Assembly (NCBI GenBank): GCA_963732635.1
Contig: CAVTAL010000005.1
Coordinates: 315,424-379,423 of the forward strand
DNA: 64,000 bases
DNA from: JAKFWF01 sp963732635
GTDB taxonomy: Bacteria > Pseudomonadota > Alphaproteobacteria > Rhizobiales > Hyphomicrobiaceae
Direction of reading: 5' to 3'
Positions 50,731 to 60,957 of this stretch are shown here, piece by piece. The notes under the pieces are model-generated. The model saw only the letters and a program-made list of their open reading frames with translations. It was not told where the DNA came from and searched no databases. Position numbers and translations under genes: made by a program. Numbering within the stretch: the first letter of the stretch is position 1; each line of letters opens with the position of its first letter.

Positions 50731-51699
50731 ATGTCCCGCTCCTACCTGCCTGTCTCCGGTCTAGAATCACCGCGCTATGCCGGCGTGCCGACCTTTATGC
50801 GGCTGCCGTCGATTGATCCCGCTGGCCCTGAAGCGCCCGACGTCGCAGTCGGCTTCGTTGGCGTGCCTTGGGACGGCGGCACCACCAATCGACCGGGTGC
50901 GCGACATGGACCGCGCCAGTTGCGCGACCTGTCGACGATGATCCGCCGCGTCCATCCGGTGACGAACCTCGATCCGTTCGTCGCGGTCAACTGCGCCGAC
51001 GTCGGCGATGTGCCGGTAAACCCGGCCGACGTGCAGGACACGCTGAAGCGGGTCACCGCATTCTATGACGTGCTGGTCGCGGCCGGCATCACGCCGGTGA
51101 CGGCCGGCGGCGATCATCTGGTGTCGCTGCCGGTGCTGCGCTCGCTGGCGAAGAAGCAGCCACTCGGCATGATCCATTTCGACAGCCACACCGACCTGTT
51201 CGACGACTATTTCGGCGGCTTCAAATACACCCACGGCACGCCGTTCCGCCGCGCCATCGAGGAAGGATTGCTCGACCCGAAACGCATCGTCCAGATCGGT
51301 ATTCGCGGCACCATGTACGACGGCGAGGATATCGAATTCGCTCGCACCCAAGGCGTGCGCATCGTCCGCATCGAGGAACTGATGGAGCGCGGCATTCCAT
51401 CGGTGATGGACGAGGCCCGCGCCATCGTCGGCAGCAAACCGACCTACGTGTCGTTCGACATCGACGGCATCGATCCCTCGCAAGCGCCCGGCACCGGCAC
51501 GCCCGAGATCGGCGGCTTCTCGACATACCAAGCACAGCAAATGGTAAGGCGCTTGTCGGGCCTCGACATAGTCGGCACCGATCTCGTCGAAGTATCGCCG
51601 CCGTTCGATCCGTCCGGCGGCACCGCCTGGGTCGGCGTATCCATCATGTTCGAACTGCTGTGCGCCCTGGTGCCGGCGGTGGTGAAGCGACGGGGCTAG
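50731..51699 (+). CDS. Agmatinase/arginase-family ureohydrolase
   Basis: 322 residues. Mn-binding motifs are GGDHLVSLPVLRSL (His ligand; the usual Ser after His is Leu), IHFDSHTDLFDD (DxHxD) and SFDIDGIDPSQAPGTGTPE (DxDxxDP). N-terminal VGVPWDGGTTNRPGARHGPR resembles agmatinases and guanidino-acid hydrolases. It would release urea from a guanidino compound, giving nitrogen. The GGDHL variation makes guanidinobutyrase or guanidinopropionase equally possible. Starts 12 bases after the quinone reductase; its TAG overlaps the TAG of the convergent MMPL gene. Confidence 0.88.
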   Translation: MSRSYLPVSGLESPRYAGVPTFMRLPSIDPAGPEAPDVAVGFVGVPWDGGTTNRPGARHGPRQLRDLSTMIRRVHPVTNLDPFVAVNCADVGDVPVNPADVQDTLKRVTAFYDVLVAAGITPVTAGGDHLVSLPVLRSLAKKQPLGMIHFDSHTDLFDDYFGGFKYTHGTPFRRAIEEGLLDPKRIVQIGIRGTMYDGEDIEFARTQGVRIVRIEELMERGIPSVMDEARAIVGSKPTYVSFDIDGIDPSQAPGTGTPEIGGFSTYQAQQMVRRLSGLDIVGTDLVEVSPPFDPSGGTAWVGVSIMFELLCALVPAVVKRRG

Positions 51700-54006
51700 C
51701 CCCGTCCCCAGCGTTGCCACAGCATGATGGTGGCGGGCAGGAATACGAGGTCGCCGATTAGCGAGGCGGCGAGTGTCACCGCGCACACCCGTCCGAACAA
51801 CCTCAGCGACGGCAGGTCGGAGAAAACCGTCACGCCGAGGCCGAGCACCAGCACGATGGTGGTCAGGATGATCGCCGGGCCGACCAGCACGCGGGCACGG
51901 CGGATGGCGAGCGCCGGGTCCTCGCCCGGTCGCTCCTCGCGCCTGAGGCGATTGAGAAAATGAATCAGGCTGTCGATGCCGAGGCCGAAGATCACCACCA
52001 GCGCCACCACGCTGGCGAACTCGAGCCCGCCGTCGGTGAAGCGCAGCAGCGCGCCCGACGTCACCACCGGGAACAGGCCCGGCAGCAAGCTCAACACCAT
52101 TACGCCGACAGAGCGGAAGGCCAGGCCGAGCAGCACCGATACAAAAATTACCTCGGCGAACAGCGAGGTTTTCAGCTGGCCGATCATGCGCGCACTCGAC
52201 CGCGCCGCGATTGCCGGCAACCCGGTGACCGAGATTTCCAACCCCGGATAGTCCTTGCGCACGCCATCCAACGCCCGATCGAGCTTTTCGACCACGGGGA
52301 GGATCTGGCTCGAAGTCGATGTCGGGCAGCCGGCCGGTGACCAATACCGCGGTTTCTTCCTTGGCGATGAAGCGGCGCACCAGCGTTTCCGGCAGCACGC
52401 CAACGAATTTCTTCAAGGTCTCGACTTTGGTGTCGCCAGCTTCGGCGAGCCACCGGCGCAGACTGTCGAGCGACCAGACATTGCCGACGCCAGCCTGCTT
52501 TTCCAGCGCCTCGTGCGCCTTGGCGATGGCGCCGAGCACGCTCGGATCATACATCGAGCGGCCATCCTTCCACTCGATCATGATGTGCGCCGGGTTGCCG
52601 CCGGTCAATTTCTTGTCGAGGCTCGCGGTCGCCGACAACGCCTGCTCGCGATCCGGCACCTGGTCGGCGAGGCGATAACGCGGCTCAAGACCTTGATAGA
52701 TCAATCCAAGAATGACGAAGCTCGCGACGCCGAGGGCGGCAAAGAACACCGGATGCCGCACCACCTTGTCGACAACCACACCGACGAAGCGGCCGAGTGC
52801 ATCCATGGCGCCATCGACCGCCGCCGACCGTCCGGCGCTATCGCCTTCCGGTTTCAGCAGCAGCCGCCCCAGCACCGGCAATGCCGCGATGACGACGATA
52901 TAGGACACGATCACCGACAGCACGCCGGCCATGCCGAACGACCGAATGAGACCCGACGGCGAGAACGTCAGCGCCAGGAACGACAGCATCGCGGTACCAT
53001 GCGCGAGCACGCAGGCGGGCCCGACCACCCGCACGCCGAACCGCAGCGCTTCGTCGCGGCTATCGCCTTGCCGCAGACGGTCGCGGATGGCGCTCGTCAT
53101 CTGCATGCTATCGGCGAAGCCCATCACCATCACGAGCGGCGTCATGACATTGAGGAACAGGTTGAGCTTGAAGCCTGCCCAACCGAGCGCACCGAGCGAC
53201 CACACCACCGCCAGGATCGGCGGCAGCACCGCCATCACCATGAAGGAAAAGCGGCGAAAGAACACCATCGCGATCACGGCGCCGAGGATGAAACCAAGAC
53301 CGTTGTAGACGAGGCGGTCGCGTTCGACGGCGTTGCGGATTTCGAGTTGCATCACCGGCGCGCCAGTGAGCTTGACGACAAGGCCGGCCGGCTTGAAGGC
53401 GGTCTCAGCGGCTTGCCTGATGCCCTCGATGATGGGCTTCGCTCCCTGCCCCTGCATCGCCGCGCGGTCGAGCGACAGAACGATCATGGCGAGCGTGCCA
53501 TCGTCGGACAGGAACTTGCCGGCGACGATCTCGTTCTTGCGCAGCGCCTGCACCATGGCCTTGAACTGCGCTTCGTCGGCTGGCAGGTCATCGGGCACGA
53601 TCGGCGCGGCGTAGCCTGTCGCATCAGGTTTACCGCGTGCCGACAGCATCGAGACGATGCCGGAAACGCCGTCGGAAAGCTGCAGTTCGACCGCCGCCTT
53701 GCCAAAGGCTTCAAGCCCCGCGCGCGATAGCAGCGCCGGCCCCTCGACCACGGCCAGTACATCGTATTCACTGGACGGAAAACGCCTGTCGATTTCCTCG
53801 TATTTGCGGAATTCGGGTGTGTCGGTGCGGAACAGCTCCGACAGACTGTCGTCGACCTGGATGCGGCCTAGACCAAGGGTCGCGCATACGGTCAAAATCG
53901 CCAGCAACACCGCCGTCACCAGCGGCCGGGCGAGCGCCACGAGCCCCAGTCGTTCGAGCCCGAAGCCCAGATTAGAGGCCGCGTGCGGCGTGTCGGTGCC
54001 AGCCAT
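51696..54006 (-). CDS. MMPL/RND-family membrane transporter (one frameshift)
   Basis: About 769 residues across one break. The first half has helix LVTAVLLAILTVCATLGLGR, periplasmic loop VDDSLSELFRTDTPEFRKYE, and the RND core LGFILGAVIAMVFFRRFSFM, MTPLVMVMGFADSMQMTSAI. The second periplasmic domain runs through NPAHIMIEWKDG to ETAVLVTGRLPDIDFE. At 52307-52308 one extra C shifts the frame. The second half continues ILPVVEKLDRALDGVRKDYP, VVALVVIFGLGIDSLIHFLN and ends RRARVLVGPAIIL... to 51696. It exports lipids or hopanoid-like compounds in relatives; substrate unknown here. Confidence 0.85.
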
Positions 54007-54316
54007 TCGTCTCGCCGTCCCCTGGAACGCCCGCCGCGCGTTGCCTGATGTGAATCAGTAATCCCCTGAACGATGGTCGCATCCCGCCCGCTCATGACGC
54101 AAGCGTAAAGGAGCATTGATCGGAGGCGGCCGGCAATCGACACAGCGCGCACTGCTTTACCGCCAAGACCGTGATCGCAATTTGTGCCGGTTCTACCGCT
54201 GCGATGTCGACACACGGAGTTGAGTAGGCACCTTAACTTGTATCAGCACTTACTGTTGATCCGCACCGCTCGAAACTATGCTATCATTCGCTTGAAACAC
54301 ATGGACGACCGGCCCA
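54007..54316. other. Intergenic region upstream of uma2-like gene
   Basis: About 310 bases between the divergent MMPL and Uma2 genes. Nothing coding was seen. A weak sigma-70-like arrangement (TTGATC near 54256 and TATGCT near 54277) precedes the Uma2-like gene, with a short spacing of 15 bases, so it is a low-confidence promoter. AT content rises between 54220 and 54300. Confidence 0.3.
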
Positions 54317-54907
54317 ATGAATCAGCACGCCCGCACGTTCCCCGAGCAGACCACCGTGGAAGAATTCCTCGCATCGCCTGGGTGTGAGCGCTGCGAACTG
54401 GTCGACGGTGCGATCACCGCGATGGCGCCCGCGACGCCGATACATGGGCGTCTGCAAGCGCGGCTTGCGCTTTTGATTGGCAATCATCTGGCAAAGGGCA
54501 AAGGCCCCTGCTGGGTTGCGACCGAGCCTGGGGTACAGCCACGCGCGCAAGCGCGCTTCAACGTCCGCATTCCCGACCTCGGTGTCTCCTGCACGCCAGA
54601 ACGCTCCGACGACAAGTTCCTGCGCGATCCCGTCCTGCTGGTCGAAATCCTGTCGCCCAGCAACGGCAAGGACACCAGCAGCAACGTCATCGCCTACACC
54701 AGCATCCCGAGCGTCATGGAGGTGTTGATCGTCGATTCCACCAGCCGCGCCATCGAGCACCTCTACCGCAACCCCGACGGCACCTGGCCCGAAAACCCCG
54801 CTCCGATCGGCGAGGCGGACACGTTCACGCTCAGCAGCATCGGGCTGTCGCTGACGATGGCGGAGGTCTATGCCGGCACGAGCTTGGATGTGGGGGCGAC
54901 GGGGTGA
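54317..54907 (+). CDS. Uma2-family (DUF820) endonuclease-like protein
   Basis: A 196-residue PD-(D/E)XK nuclease-fold protein. The pattern is TTVEEFLASPGCERCELVDG, PIHGRLQARLALLIGNHLAK, then RIPDLGVSC (catalytic Asp), then LLVEILSPSNGKDTSS with the Glu-x-Leu core; the basic residue usually in the core is Leu-Ser here, so activity is unclear. C-terminal YAGTSLDV follows. Uma2 proteins are common, often multicopy and of unclear function, sometimes linked to mobile DNA. Neighbouring nuclease debris supports that view. Confidence 0.82.
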   Translation: MNQHARTFPEQTTVEEFLASPGCERCELVDGAITAMAPATPIHGRLQARLALLIGNHLAKGKGPCWVATEPGVQPRAQARFNVRIPDLGVSCTPERSDDKFLRDPVLLVEILSPSNGKDTSSNVIAYTSIPSVMEVLIVDSTSRAIEHLYRNPDGTWPENPAPIGEADTFTLSSIGLSLTMAEVYAGTSLDVGATG

Positions 54908-54997
54908 CTGCACGCCTCCGAAGCGTTGGGTTGCGTGCGTAACCGAGCAGGAATTCAAGGTGAACTGCTTCGCCTACGCAGGAACTCCCCGCCCGAC

Positions 54998-55289
54998 ATG
55001 ATGATGCATTTATAGAATCGTCTACCCCAACGGCAAGATTTACGTTGGTGGCAAGACCATTGTAATCGACATCAATTACTTTGGCAGCGCCAGTGATGAT
55101 CTCATCGCTCTGGATTTCACGCTTCGCGAGCAACGGATGAGTATTCACCATCACGCGCGTGATATTGTGGGAGTCCGAAACCGTCAACTCGCGTCGAGGT
55201 TACCGCAAAGGAATTGGAGTTCATTCGGCGAATTCAGGTCGAATGACCCGTCCATCGGTTACAATCGCTGGCCAAAACTAAAGACATAG
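54998..55289 (+). pseudogene. GIY-YIG nuclease-like gene remnant, split over three frames
   Basis: Four successive pieces of one GIY-YIG-like protein lie in order on the + strand. YRIVYPNGKIYVGGK to LREQR is at 55011-55136. FTITRVILWESETV is at 55144-55185 in the next frame. VEVTAKELEFIRRIQ is at 55193-55243 in the third frame. RSNDPSIGYNRWPKL, in the first frame again, ends in TAG at 55287-55289. The N-terminal ATGs (54998-55006) also need one shift. At least three to four indels in 290 bases point to a decayed gene, or to sequence errors as elsewhere. AT-richer than the flanks. Confidence 0.75.
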
Positions 55290-55392
55290 ACTTGTCGCGC
55301 GACTTTGACCTTCGTTGAATTTGCTCTGCCTGTTGATCTGTGTTTGAATCTTAGCAAGTTAGCACCCTTCTGCGCCCTCCCCTCCCCACAAT

Positions 55393-55539
55393 CGTCATCC
55401 CCGCGAAGGCGGGGACCCAGTCAACGGGCGGAGCGATCGGTGTTAGACTTGGAATGAAGTGCAGCGTCGAGGCTTGTTCTGACCATTGACACTGAATGTC
55501 CAGAGGCTTGGCTGGGTCCCCGCCTTCGCGGGGATGACG
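55393..55539. repeat. 147-base inverted-repeat element with perfect 28-base ends
   Basis: Both ends are perfect inverted copies: left CGTCATCCCCGCGAAGGCGG continuing to GGGACCCAG, right the exact inverse. The ends themselves are hairpins (CCCCGC-GAAG-GCGGGG). This GTCATCCCCGCG family is widespread in intergenic DNA of several proteobacteria. No coding content. It lies just ahead of the mutase gene. Confidence 0.85.
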
Positions 55540-55602
55540 ACTGAGTGGGTGCAATCGCGATGCGCTCACGGCTCCGCTTAAAAATTAGTTCGAGACGAGA
55601 CC

Positions 55603-57781
55603 ATGACCCAGATCCCCGATTTCACGAGCATCCCGTTCACGCCGACCGCGCCGGCCACGCCCGCGCCGTCGGGCGAGCCGTGGCTGACGCCGGAGGGGAT
55701 CGAGGTCAAGCAGTCGTACTCGGCAGCCGACATCGAGGGGCTGGATTTCCTCGACACCTGGCCCGGCATCGCGCCGTTCCTGCGCGGGCCGTACCCGACG
55801 ATGTACGTCACCCAGCCGTGGACCATCCGCCAGTACGCCGGCTTCTCGACCGCCGAGGACAGCAACGCCTTCTATCGCCGCAACATCGCCGCCGGCCAGA
55901 AGGGCCTGTCGGTCGCGTTCGATCTCGCCACCCATCGCGGCTATGACTCGGACCACCCGCGCGTTCGCGGCGACGTCGGCATGGCCGGTGTGGCGATCGA
56001 ACTCGATCTACGACATGCGCACACTGTTCGACGGCATCGACCTGTCACAGATGTCGGTGTCGATGACCATGAATGGCGCGGTGCTGCCCGTTCTCGCCCT
56101 TTTCATCGTCGCGGGCGAGGAGCAGGGCGTGCCGGCGGCCAAGCTCTCGGGTACCATCCAGAACGACATCCTCAAAGAATTCATGGTGCGGAACACCTAC
56201 ATCTATCCGCCCGGTCCCTCGATGCGGATCATTTCCGACATCTTCTCCTACACCTCGGCGCACATGCCGAAGTTCAACTCGATCTCGATTTCCGGCTATC
56301 ACATGCAGGAAGCCGGAGCGACCGCCGACCTCGAACTGGCCTATACGCTGGCCGACGGCGTCGAATACGCCCGCGCCGGTGTTGCGGCCGGACTGCCGAT
56401 CGACAAGTTCGCGCCGCGCCTGTCGTTCTTCTGGGCGATCGGCATGAACTTCTTCATGGAGGTCGCCAAGATGCGGGCGGCGCGCCTGCTGTGGGCGAAC
56501 CTGATCCGCAACGAGTTCAAGCCCGCCGACGACCGCTCGCTGAGCCTGCGCACGCATTGCCAGACCTCGGGCTGGAGCCTCGCCGCGCAGGACGTATTCA
56601 ACAACGTGCCGCGCACCTGCATCGAGGCAATGGCGGCGACGCAAGGCCACACCCAATCGCTGCATACCAACGCGCTCGATGAAGCGATCGCGCTGCCGAC
56701 CGACTTCTCCGCCCGCATCGCCCGCAATACACAGCTGTTCTTGCAGCAGGAAAGCGGCACCACGCGCGTCGTCGATATCTGGGGCGGCAGCTTCTATGTC
56801 GAGCGCCTGACCGCCGACCTCGCGGCCAAAGCCTGGGCGCACATCCAGGAGATCGAAGGCCTCGGCGGCATGACTAAAGCGATTGCCGCCGGCGTGCCGA
56901 AGATGCGCATTGAGGAGGCGGCGGCTCGCACGCAAGCCCGCATCGATAGCGGCCGACAGACCATTGTCGGCGTCAACAAGTTCAAGCCGACCGACGAAGC
57001 CCAGATCGAGATCCTGAAGGTCGACAACGCCAGCGTGCGCGGCCAGCAGATCGCCAAGCTTGAGCGCCTCAAGGCCGAGCGCGATCCAGCGGCCGTCAAG
57101 ACGGCCCTCGAAGCGCTGACCGAAGGCGCGCGCGGTAACGGCAATCTGCTTGACCTCGCGGTGAAAGCCGCCCGCGCCAAAGCTACCGTCGGCGAAATCT
57201 CGGACGCCTTGGAAGCGGTGTTCGGGCGCCACCGCGCCGACATTCGCGCCGTGTCTGGTGTCTACCGCTCGGAAGCCATGTCCACCAAAGGAGGCAAGGT
57301 GAACCCCGACGTCGCCCGCGTGACCGCACTGGTCGAGGAATTCGCCAAGAACGACGGCCGCCGGCCGCGCATCCTGGTCGCCAAGATGGGCCAGGACGGC
57401 CACGACCGCGGGCAGAAGGTGATCGCCACCGCCTTCGCCGATCTCGGTTTCGACGTCGACATCGGCCCGCTGTTCGCAACTCCCGACGAAGCGGCCCGCC
57501 AGGCGGTCGAGAACGACGTGCATGTGATCGGCGTGTCGTCGCTCGCCGCCGGCCATCTGACGCTGGTGCCGGAATTGAAGGCCGCGCTGGAAAAGGAAGG
57601 TCGCGGCGACATCATGATCGTGGTCGGTGGCGTCATTCCGCCGGGCGACTACGCGGAGGTGTACGCTGCCGGCGCTAAGGCGATCTTCGGTCCCGGCACC
57701 AACATTCCGCAGGCGGCCGGCGACCTGATCGACAAGCTCAACGCGCAGTTGGGTTATGCAGCGCGAACGGCCGCCGAATAG
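55603..57781 (+). CDS. Methylmalonyl-CoA mutase, large subunit (one frameshift)
   Basis: About 725 residues across one break. The first frame carries VKQSYSAADIEGLDFLDTWP, PYPTMYVTQPWTIRQYAGFS and GLSVAFDLATHRGYDSDHPR. An extra A at 56000-56001 turns the expected D-S-I-Y-D-M into another frame, after which MSVSMTMNGAVLPVLALF and SFFWAIGMNFFMEVAKMRAA continue to the TAG at 57781. The C-terminal B12 domain has the DxHxxG motif in KMGQDGHDRGQKVIAT. It interconverts methylmalonyl-CoA and succinyl-CoA in propionate metabolism. MeaB, its chaperone, is encoded 3.2 kb downstream. Confidence 0.92.
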
Positions 57782-57787
57782 GCGAGG

Positions 57788-58736
57788 TCAATACCGCACC
57801 ACCGTACGCCACGCGCGCGGCGGCAGTGCATGGCGAACGCCAGCCAGATGCGCGGCGGTGCGCCATTTCGACGGCTGCCTCGTCTTCAGCGCAAGCTGAC
57901 GAACACGCGGCCGCCTGGGCTTAGCCTTGGCTAGCTTCATCGGTTTCGGCTCATCAAGCGACGCAGAGCTCGGCACCACGCTTGCGGTCGCCGGTTGGTG
58001 TTCGAGAGATGCGCGCTGCATCGCCGCCGGAGCAGGATTGGCCGCATAGGTCTTCGCCGTGCCGCCGTAGCAGCCCGCGACACAGGTGATGATGGCCGCT
58101 TCCGAACCGGTCGGCGCGGTCGCCGCGATCTTCGTCACACCGGCCGGGCCATACGGCAGACCAGTCTGCGAAGACAGGCGCGGCGCGTAATAGACGACCT
58201 TGTTCTTTGCGTCGCCGCAGCCGGCGAGGCACTCGACGATGTTGAAATCGGGATCCAGGGCGGCGGGCAAACTGGCCTTGACGATCGGCACCTGGCGCTT
58301 CACCGACTGCCCGCACCATCTTGCGATTGTAGCGGGTCAGCACGATTTGACTGGCGCCCTTATGCGTCCGTTCGAAGCCGGCGCCGAATGCGTCCTCGGC
58401 CTTGGCCGCAATCGCCACGATCGGGGATGGCGGCTCAAGCTTGAAATTCGCCGCTGGCGATTGGATTTCGGGAAGAGGGAGCGTCGCAGCTTCCGCGACG
58501 GTCCCGTACGTCGGCTCGAAGCGAGGCGGAACTGGTGGAAAGGCTGGAATGTTGAGCGCAATACCGGCATCGGACGCGGTACCCGCCGCCCCCTGCTCGA
58601 CCACTGCCGGCGCGGCGTTGATGACCACTATTGTCGGCTCGGCCCCGGCCCCCGCCAGCGGCATTAGAACGACGGCCAGCAGGCTCAATGCGGCTTTACC
58701 GCCGCAACGCGCCCTTCCTCTCGACGACTTTCGCAT
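57788..58736 (-). CDS. Exported Cys-motif protein of unknown function (one frameshift)
   Basis: About 315 residues across a single extra G (a CCC run on the + strand, 58310-58312). A basic start and signal peptide (ALSLLAVVLMPLAGAGAE) direct it to the periplasm. The middle includes FERTHKGASQIVLTRYNRKM. After the shift come VKRQVPIVKASLPAALDPDF and two related Cys motifs, ECLAGCGD and TCVAGCYGG, about 50 residues apart. The C-terminus is Lys/Arg/Pro-rich (KPMKLAKAKPRRPRVRQL). The doubled CxxxC suggests disulfides or metal. No family recognised. It converges with the mutase gene. Confidence 0.6.
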
Positions 58737-58833
58737 TGCTCACCCCTACGCCCGGTACGCAACCGGCCCCGGTCTCAGCATCCCAGAGCTCGGTAAACAA
58801 AATGCTGAGATGTGTTCAGTTTCAGTGCAACCG

Positions 58834-59223
58834 TCACCGGCGATGCACGAACCAGCCATCGGAGCCGGGACTGGCGTTGATGATCCGAACATTGCGAAAG
58901 TCGCCGCTTGCCAGCGGCACGGGCCGATCTACGCCATTCTTCGGCGGCACGTGAACAGCGGTCGGAGTTGCGGCGGTCGAAGCGGTCGGCGCGGCGGCAA
59001 CGGCCGATTTCGTCGCGGACGGCGTACCTTCGAAGTATTTTGCGATGCAGGGATCCTGCAGCTTTTTGAGCTCGAGTTCGCCGGGCTTGACATAGACAAC
59101 GCGGCCGGCGTCGCAAATGTAGGCTTCGTCCGCCCGCGCGACCTCGACCCAGGCGCCGGCGGCAAGCGCCAGCGCGGCAACGATGCACCCCTTCACGATC
59201 CTCACGACACGACCCTCCCGCAC
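58834..59223 (-). CDS. Small exported hypothetical protein
   Basis: 129 residues with a signal peptide (VKGCIVAALALAAGAWVEVA, cleavage near RADEA). The mature domain starts with AYICDAGRVVYVKPGELELK and LQDPCIAKYFEG, with a Cys pair that may form a disulfide. An Ala/Thr/Pro-rich tail follows. Start 59223 is the longest in-frame ATG. Small periplasmic protein, function unknown; it lies between two other exported-type genes on the same strand. Confidence 0.62.
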   Translation of the reverse strand: MREGRVVRIVKGCIVAALALAAGAWVEVARADEAYICDAGRVVYVKPGELELKKLQDPCIAKYFEGTPSATKSAVAAAPTASTAATPTAVHVPPKNGVDRPVPLASGDFRNVRIINASPGSDGWFVHRR

Positions 59224-59280
59224 GGCACCACAGACGGTGTCACAATACGGGACAGTCGGTTACCAAGCCTTTACCGGCGA

Positions 59281-60834
59281 TTATTTCGGCGCCGGGTGGC
59301 GCCAGTAGATCCCTCTTTCGCTCAATACCCGCTGCAGCGGCGGCACCCGCGCCTCGGGCGGCCGCTTGCCGGTCAGCAGGATCGTCCGGATGTCCTCCAG
59401 CAGGGCGGTCTTTTCCGCATAGCCGGAATGATGCAGGGCGAAAATGTCGGTGCTGGTATCGGTCACGTCGATGGTGTCGATATCGGGCAGCAGCAATGGA
59501 CCGCCGGCGGGCACGTCGCCCGCACGCGCGACGCTGCCGGCGAGGCGCTTCGACAGCTCCAATGCCCAGTCATTCGAGGCGACATAGAGCGTGGTGCCCT
59601 TGGCGACGCCCTTGATCTCGTTGGCGAGGTTCTCAAACAGATCGCGATCGACGTCCGGTGCCGCGAGGATGATCTGCGAGATGGTAACACCGGGGGGGGT
59701 GGCATTCTTCATGTCGCGCAGCACCGGCAGCAACGCCAGATTGCCCATGCTGTGGGCGATGATGCTGACCGTCTTGGCGCCGGTTTCGCGGGTGACGAGG
59801 TTCAGGAACTCCTTGAGATACGGCACCGCCTGCTCGGCGCTACCGCGATCATAGCCATAGTCCTGAAGCCCGAGCTGCCCCTTCGACGGCCAGCTATAGA
59901 CGAACGGCGCGCCATCAAATTTCAGATCGTAGGCCATTTGCGCCGCACGATAGACGGCGTAGTCGAATGTCGTATTGAAGCCATGTACGAACACCACCGC
60001 GTGATCCTTGAACCGCTCCGATGCAGCAAGCCGCTCACGGATCAGCCGCAGGTACTCGTCCTTCGACAGCGACTTCACCTCCTGCATGGTGAAATGCTTC
60101 TTCGGGTCCTCGGCCTCCTGGTAAATGACGATGTTGGTCAGCGGGATGCGATAGGCCCAGGGCCGCTCGATGTTCGGCACTTCATGCGCCTTCGGCACCG
60201 TCACCATGGCACGACCGAGTTCGAGCCGGCGGGCACGCTCGGAATCGTAGCTCACCCGCTTCGGTTCGGTCTTGGCGCCGCGATCTGTCCCGTAGAACAC
60301 CGGCACGACGTCGTAATCGACGGAGGGCGGTGGCGGCGCGCCGCCAGCCGGGCTCGGCAAGCTGCGCGTCTGCGCCGGCTCGGCGGATGCGGCCTTGCTG
60401 TTGGCGGCCTCTTGCGCCTGCTTCAAAACCTCCGCCTGCATGCGCTGCTGTTCAGCCGCCGCAATGGATTTGCCATCGGCGTCGGAAACCGGCGGCGCGG
60501 CCTTCTGCATCGGCGGCGAAGGCGCCATCGGCGGTGGCGGCGCGGCGGCAACAGGTGCGGGCGGCGACGCCTCGGGCTTGGACTCGGCCGCCTTCCTCGC
60601 CACCGGCGCCGATGCGGCCGGCGGCTTGGCTGCAGTCTGCTCCTTGTGGGGCACGGTCGCGCCGAAGAACATGCCCAGCACAACCGGCGCGATTGCGACC
60701 ACCGCAAGTGTCAACCTCGAAAGCACCTTCGCGGCTGGCGGCAAATCACGCGTCACTCGCCAGGCGAACAGGTAGAGCAGCAGTCCGACGCCCGCGATCG
60801 TGGCATTGAAGGCGGTCGGTGAAAGCTCAAGCAT
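59281..60834 (-). CDS. Membrane-anchored alpha/beta hydrolase, DUF900 type
   Basis: A 517-residue protein. N-terminal helices (FNATIAGVGLLLYLFAWRV, LTLAVVAIAPVVLGMFFGAT) anchor it, and a long Ala/Pro/Gln-rich linker (to about residue 165) precedes the hydrolase domain. That begins VPVFYGTDRGAKTEPKRVSY and has the oxyanion segment VVFVHGFNTTFDYAVYRAAQ and the nucleophile motif IIAHSMGNLALLPVL (GHSMG-like with Ala). Later IILAAPDVDRDLF holds the acidic residue, and ALHHSGY a candidate catalytic His. ATG 60834 (GGGAG upstream) is chosen over a longer frame. Substrate unknown; possibly an esterase. Confidence 0.85.
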   Translation of the reverse strand: MLELSPTAFNATIAGVGLLLYLFAWRVTRDLPPAAKVLSRLTLAVVAIAPVVLGMFFGATVPHKEQTAAKPPAASAPVARKAAESKPEASPPAPVAAAPPPPMAPSPPMQKAAPPVSDADGKSIAAAEQQRMQAEVLKQAQEAANSKAASAEPAQTRSLPSPAGGAPPPPSVDYDVVPVFYGTDRGAKTEPKRVSYDSERARRLELGRAMVTVPKAHEVPNIERPWAYRIPLTNIVIYQEAEDPKKHFTMQEVKSLSKDEYLRLIRERLAASERFKDHAVVFVHGFNTTFDYAVYRAAQMAYDLKFDGAPFVYSWPSKGQLGLQDYGYDRGSAEQAVPYLKEFLNLVTRETGAKTVSIIAHSMGNLALLPVLRDMKNATPPGVTISQIILAAPDVDRDLFENLANEIKGVAKGTTLYVASNDWALELSKRLAGSVARAGDVPAGGPLLLPDIDTIDVTDTSTDIFALHHSGYAEKTALLEDIRTILLTGKRPPEARVPPLQRVLSERGIYWRHPAPK

Positions 60835-60957
60835 GGCGCAACTCCCAGAACAATTCGAGGCGCACTCTATGAGGTCGAAAGTGGCGGGGCAACGACAGAA
60901 AGCGGTATACGAAACGGCCGCTTGTACCGTCGGCGATTCCTGACCAAACTCGCCCCA

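Noticed and set aside
51690..51702. GGGGCTAGCCCC palindrome at the agmatinase/MMPL stop overlap as a terminator
   Set aside because: The symmetrical CTAG arises because both stops share the same four bases; there is no T run and no loop, so it is not a convincing terminator.
50767..52310. C-terminal part of a 1,079-codon frame running antisense through the agmatinase gene
   Set aside because: After 52310 the conserved MMPL sequence continues in a different frame to 51696; the long frame is a shadow of the agmatinase gene.
54831..55187. 118-residue minus-strand frame over the Uma2/GIY-YIG junction
   Set aside because: The opposite strand carries a recognisable GIY-YIG remnant here; this frame has no motif.
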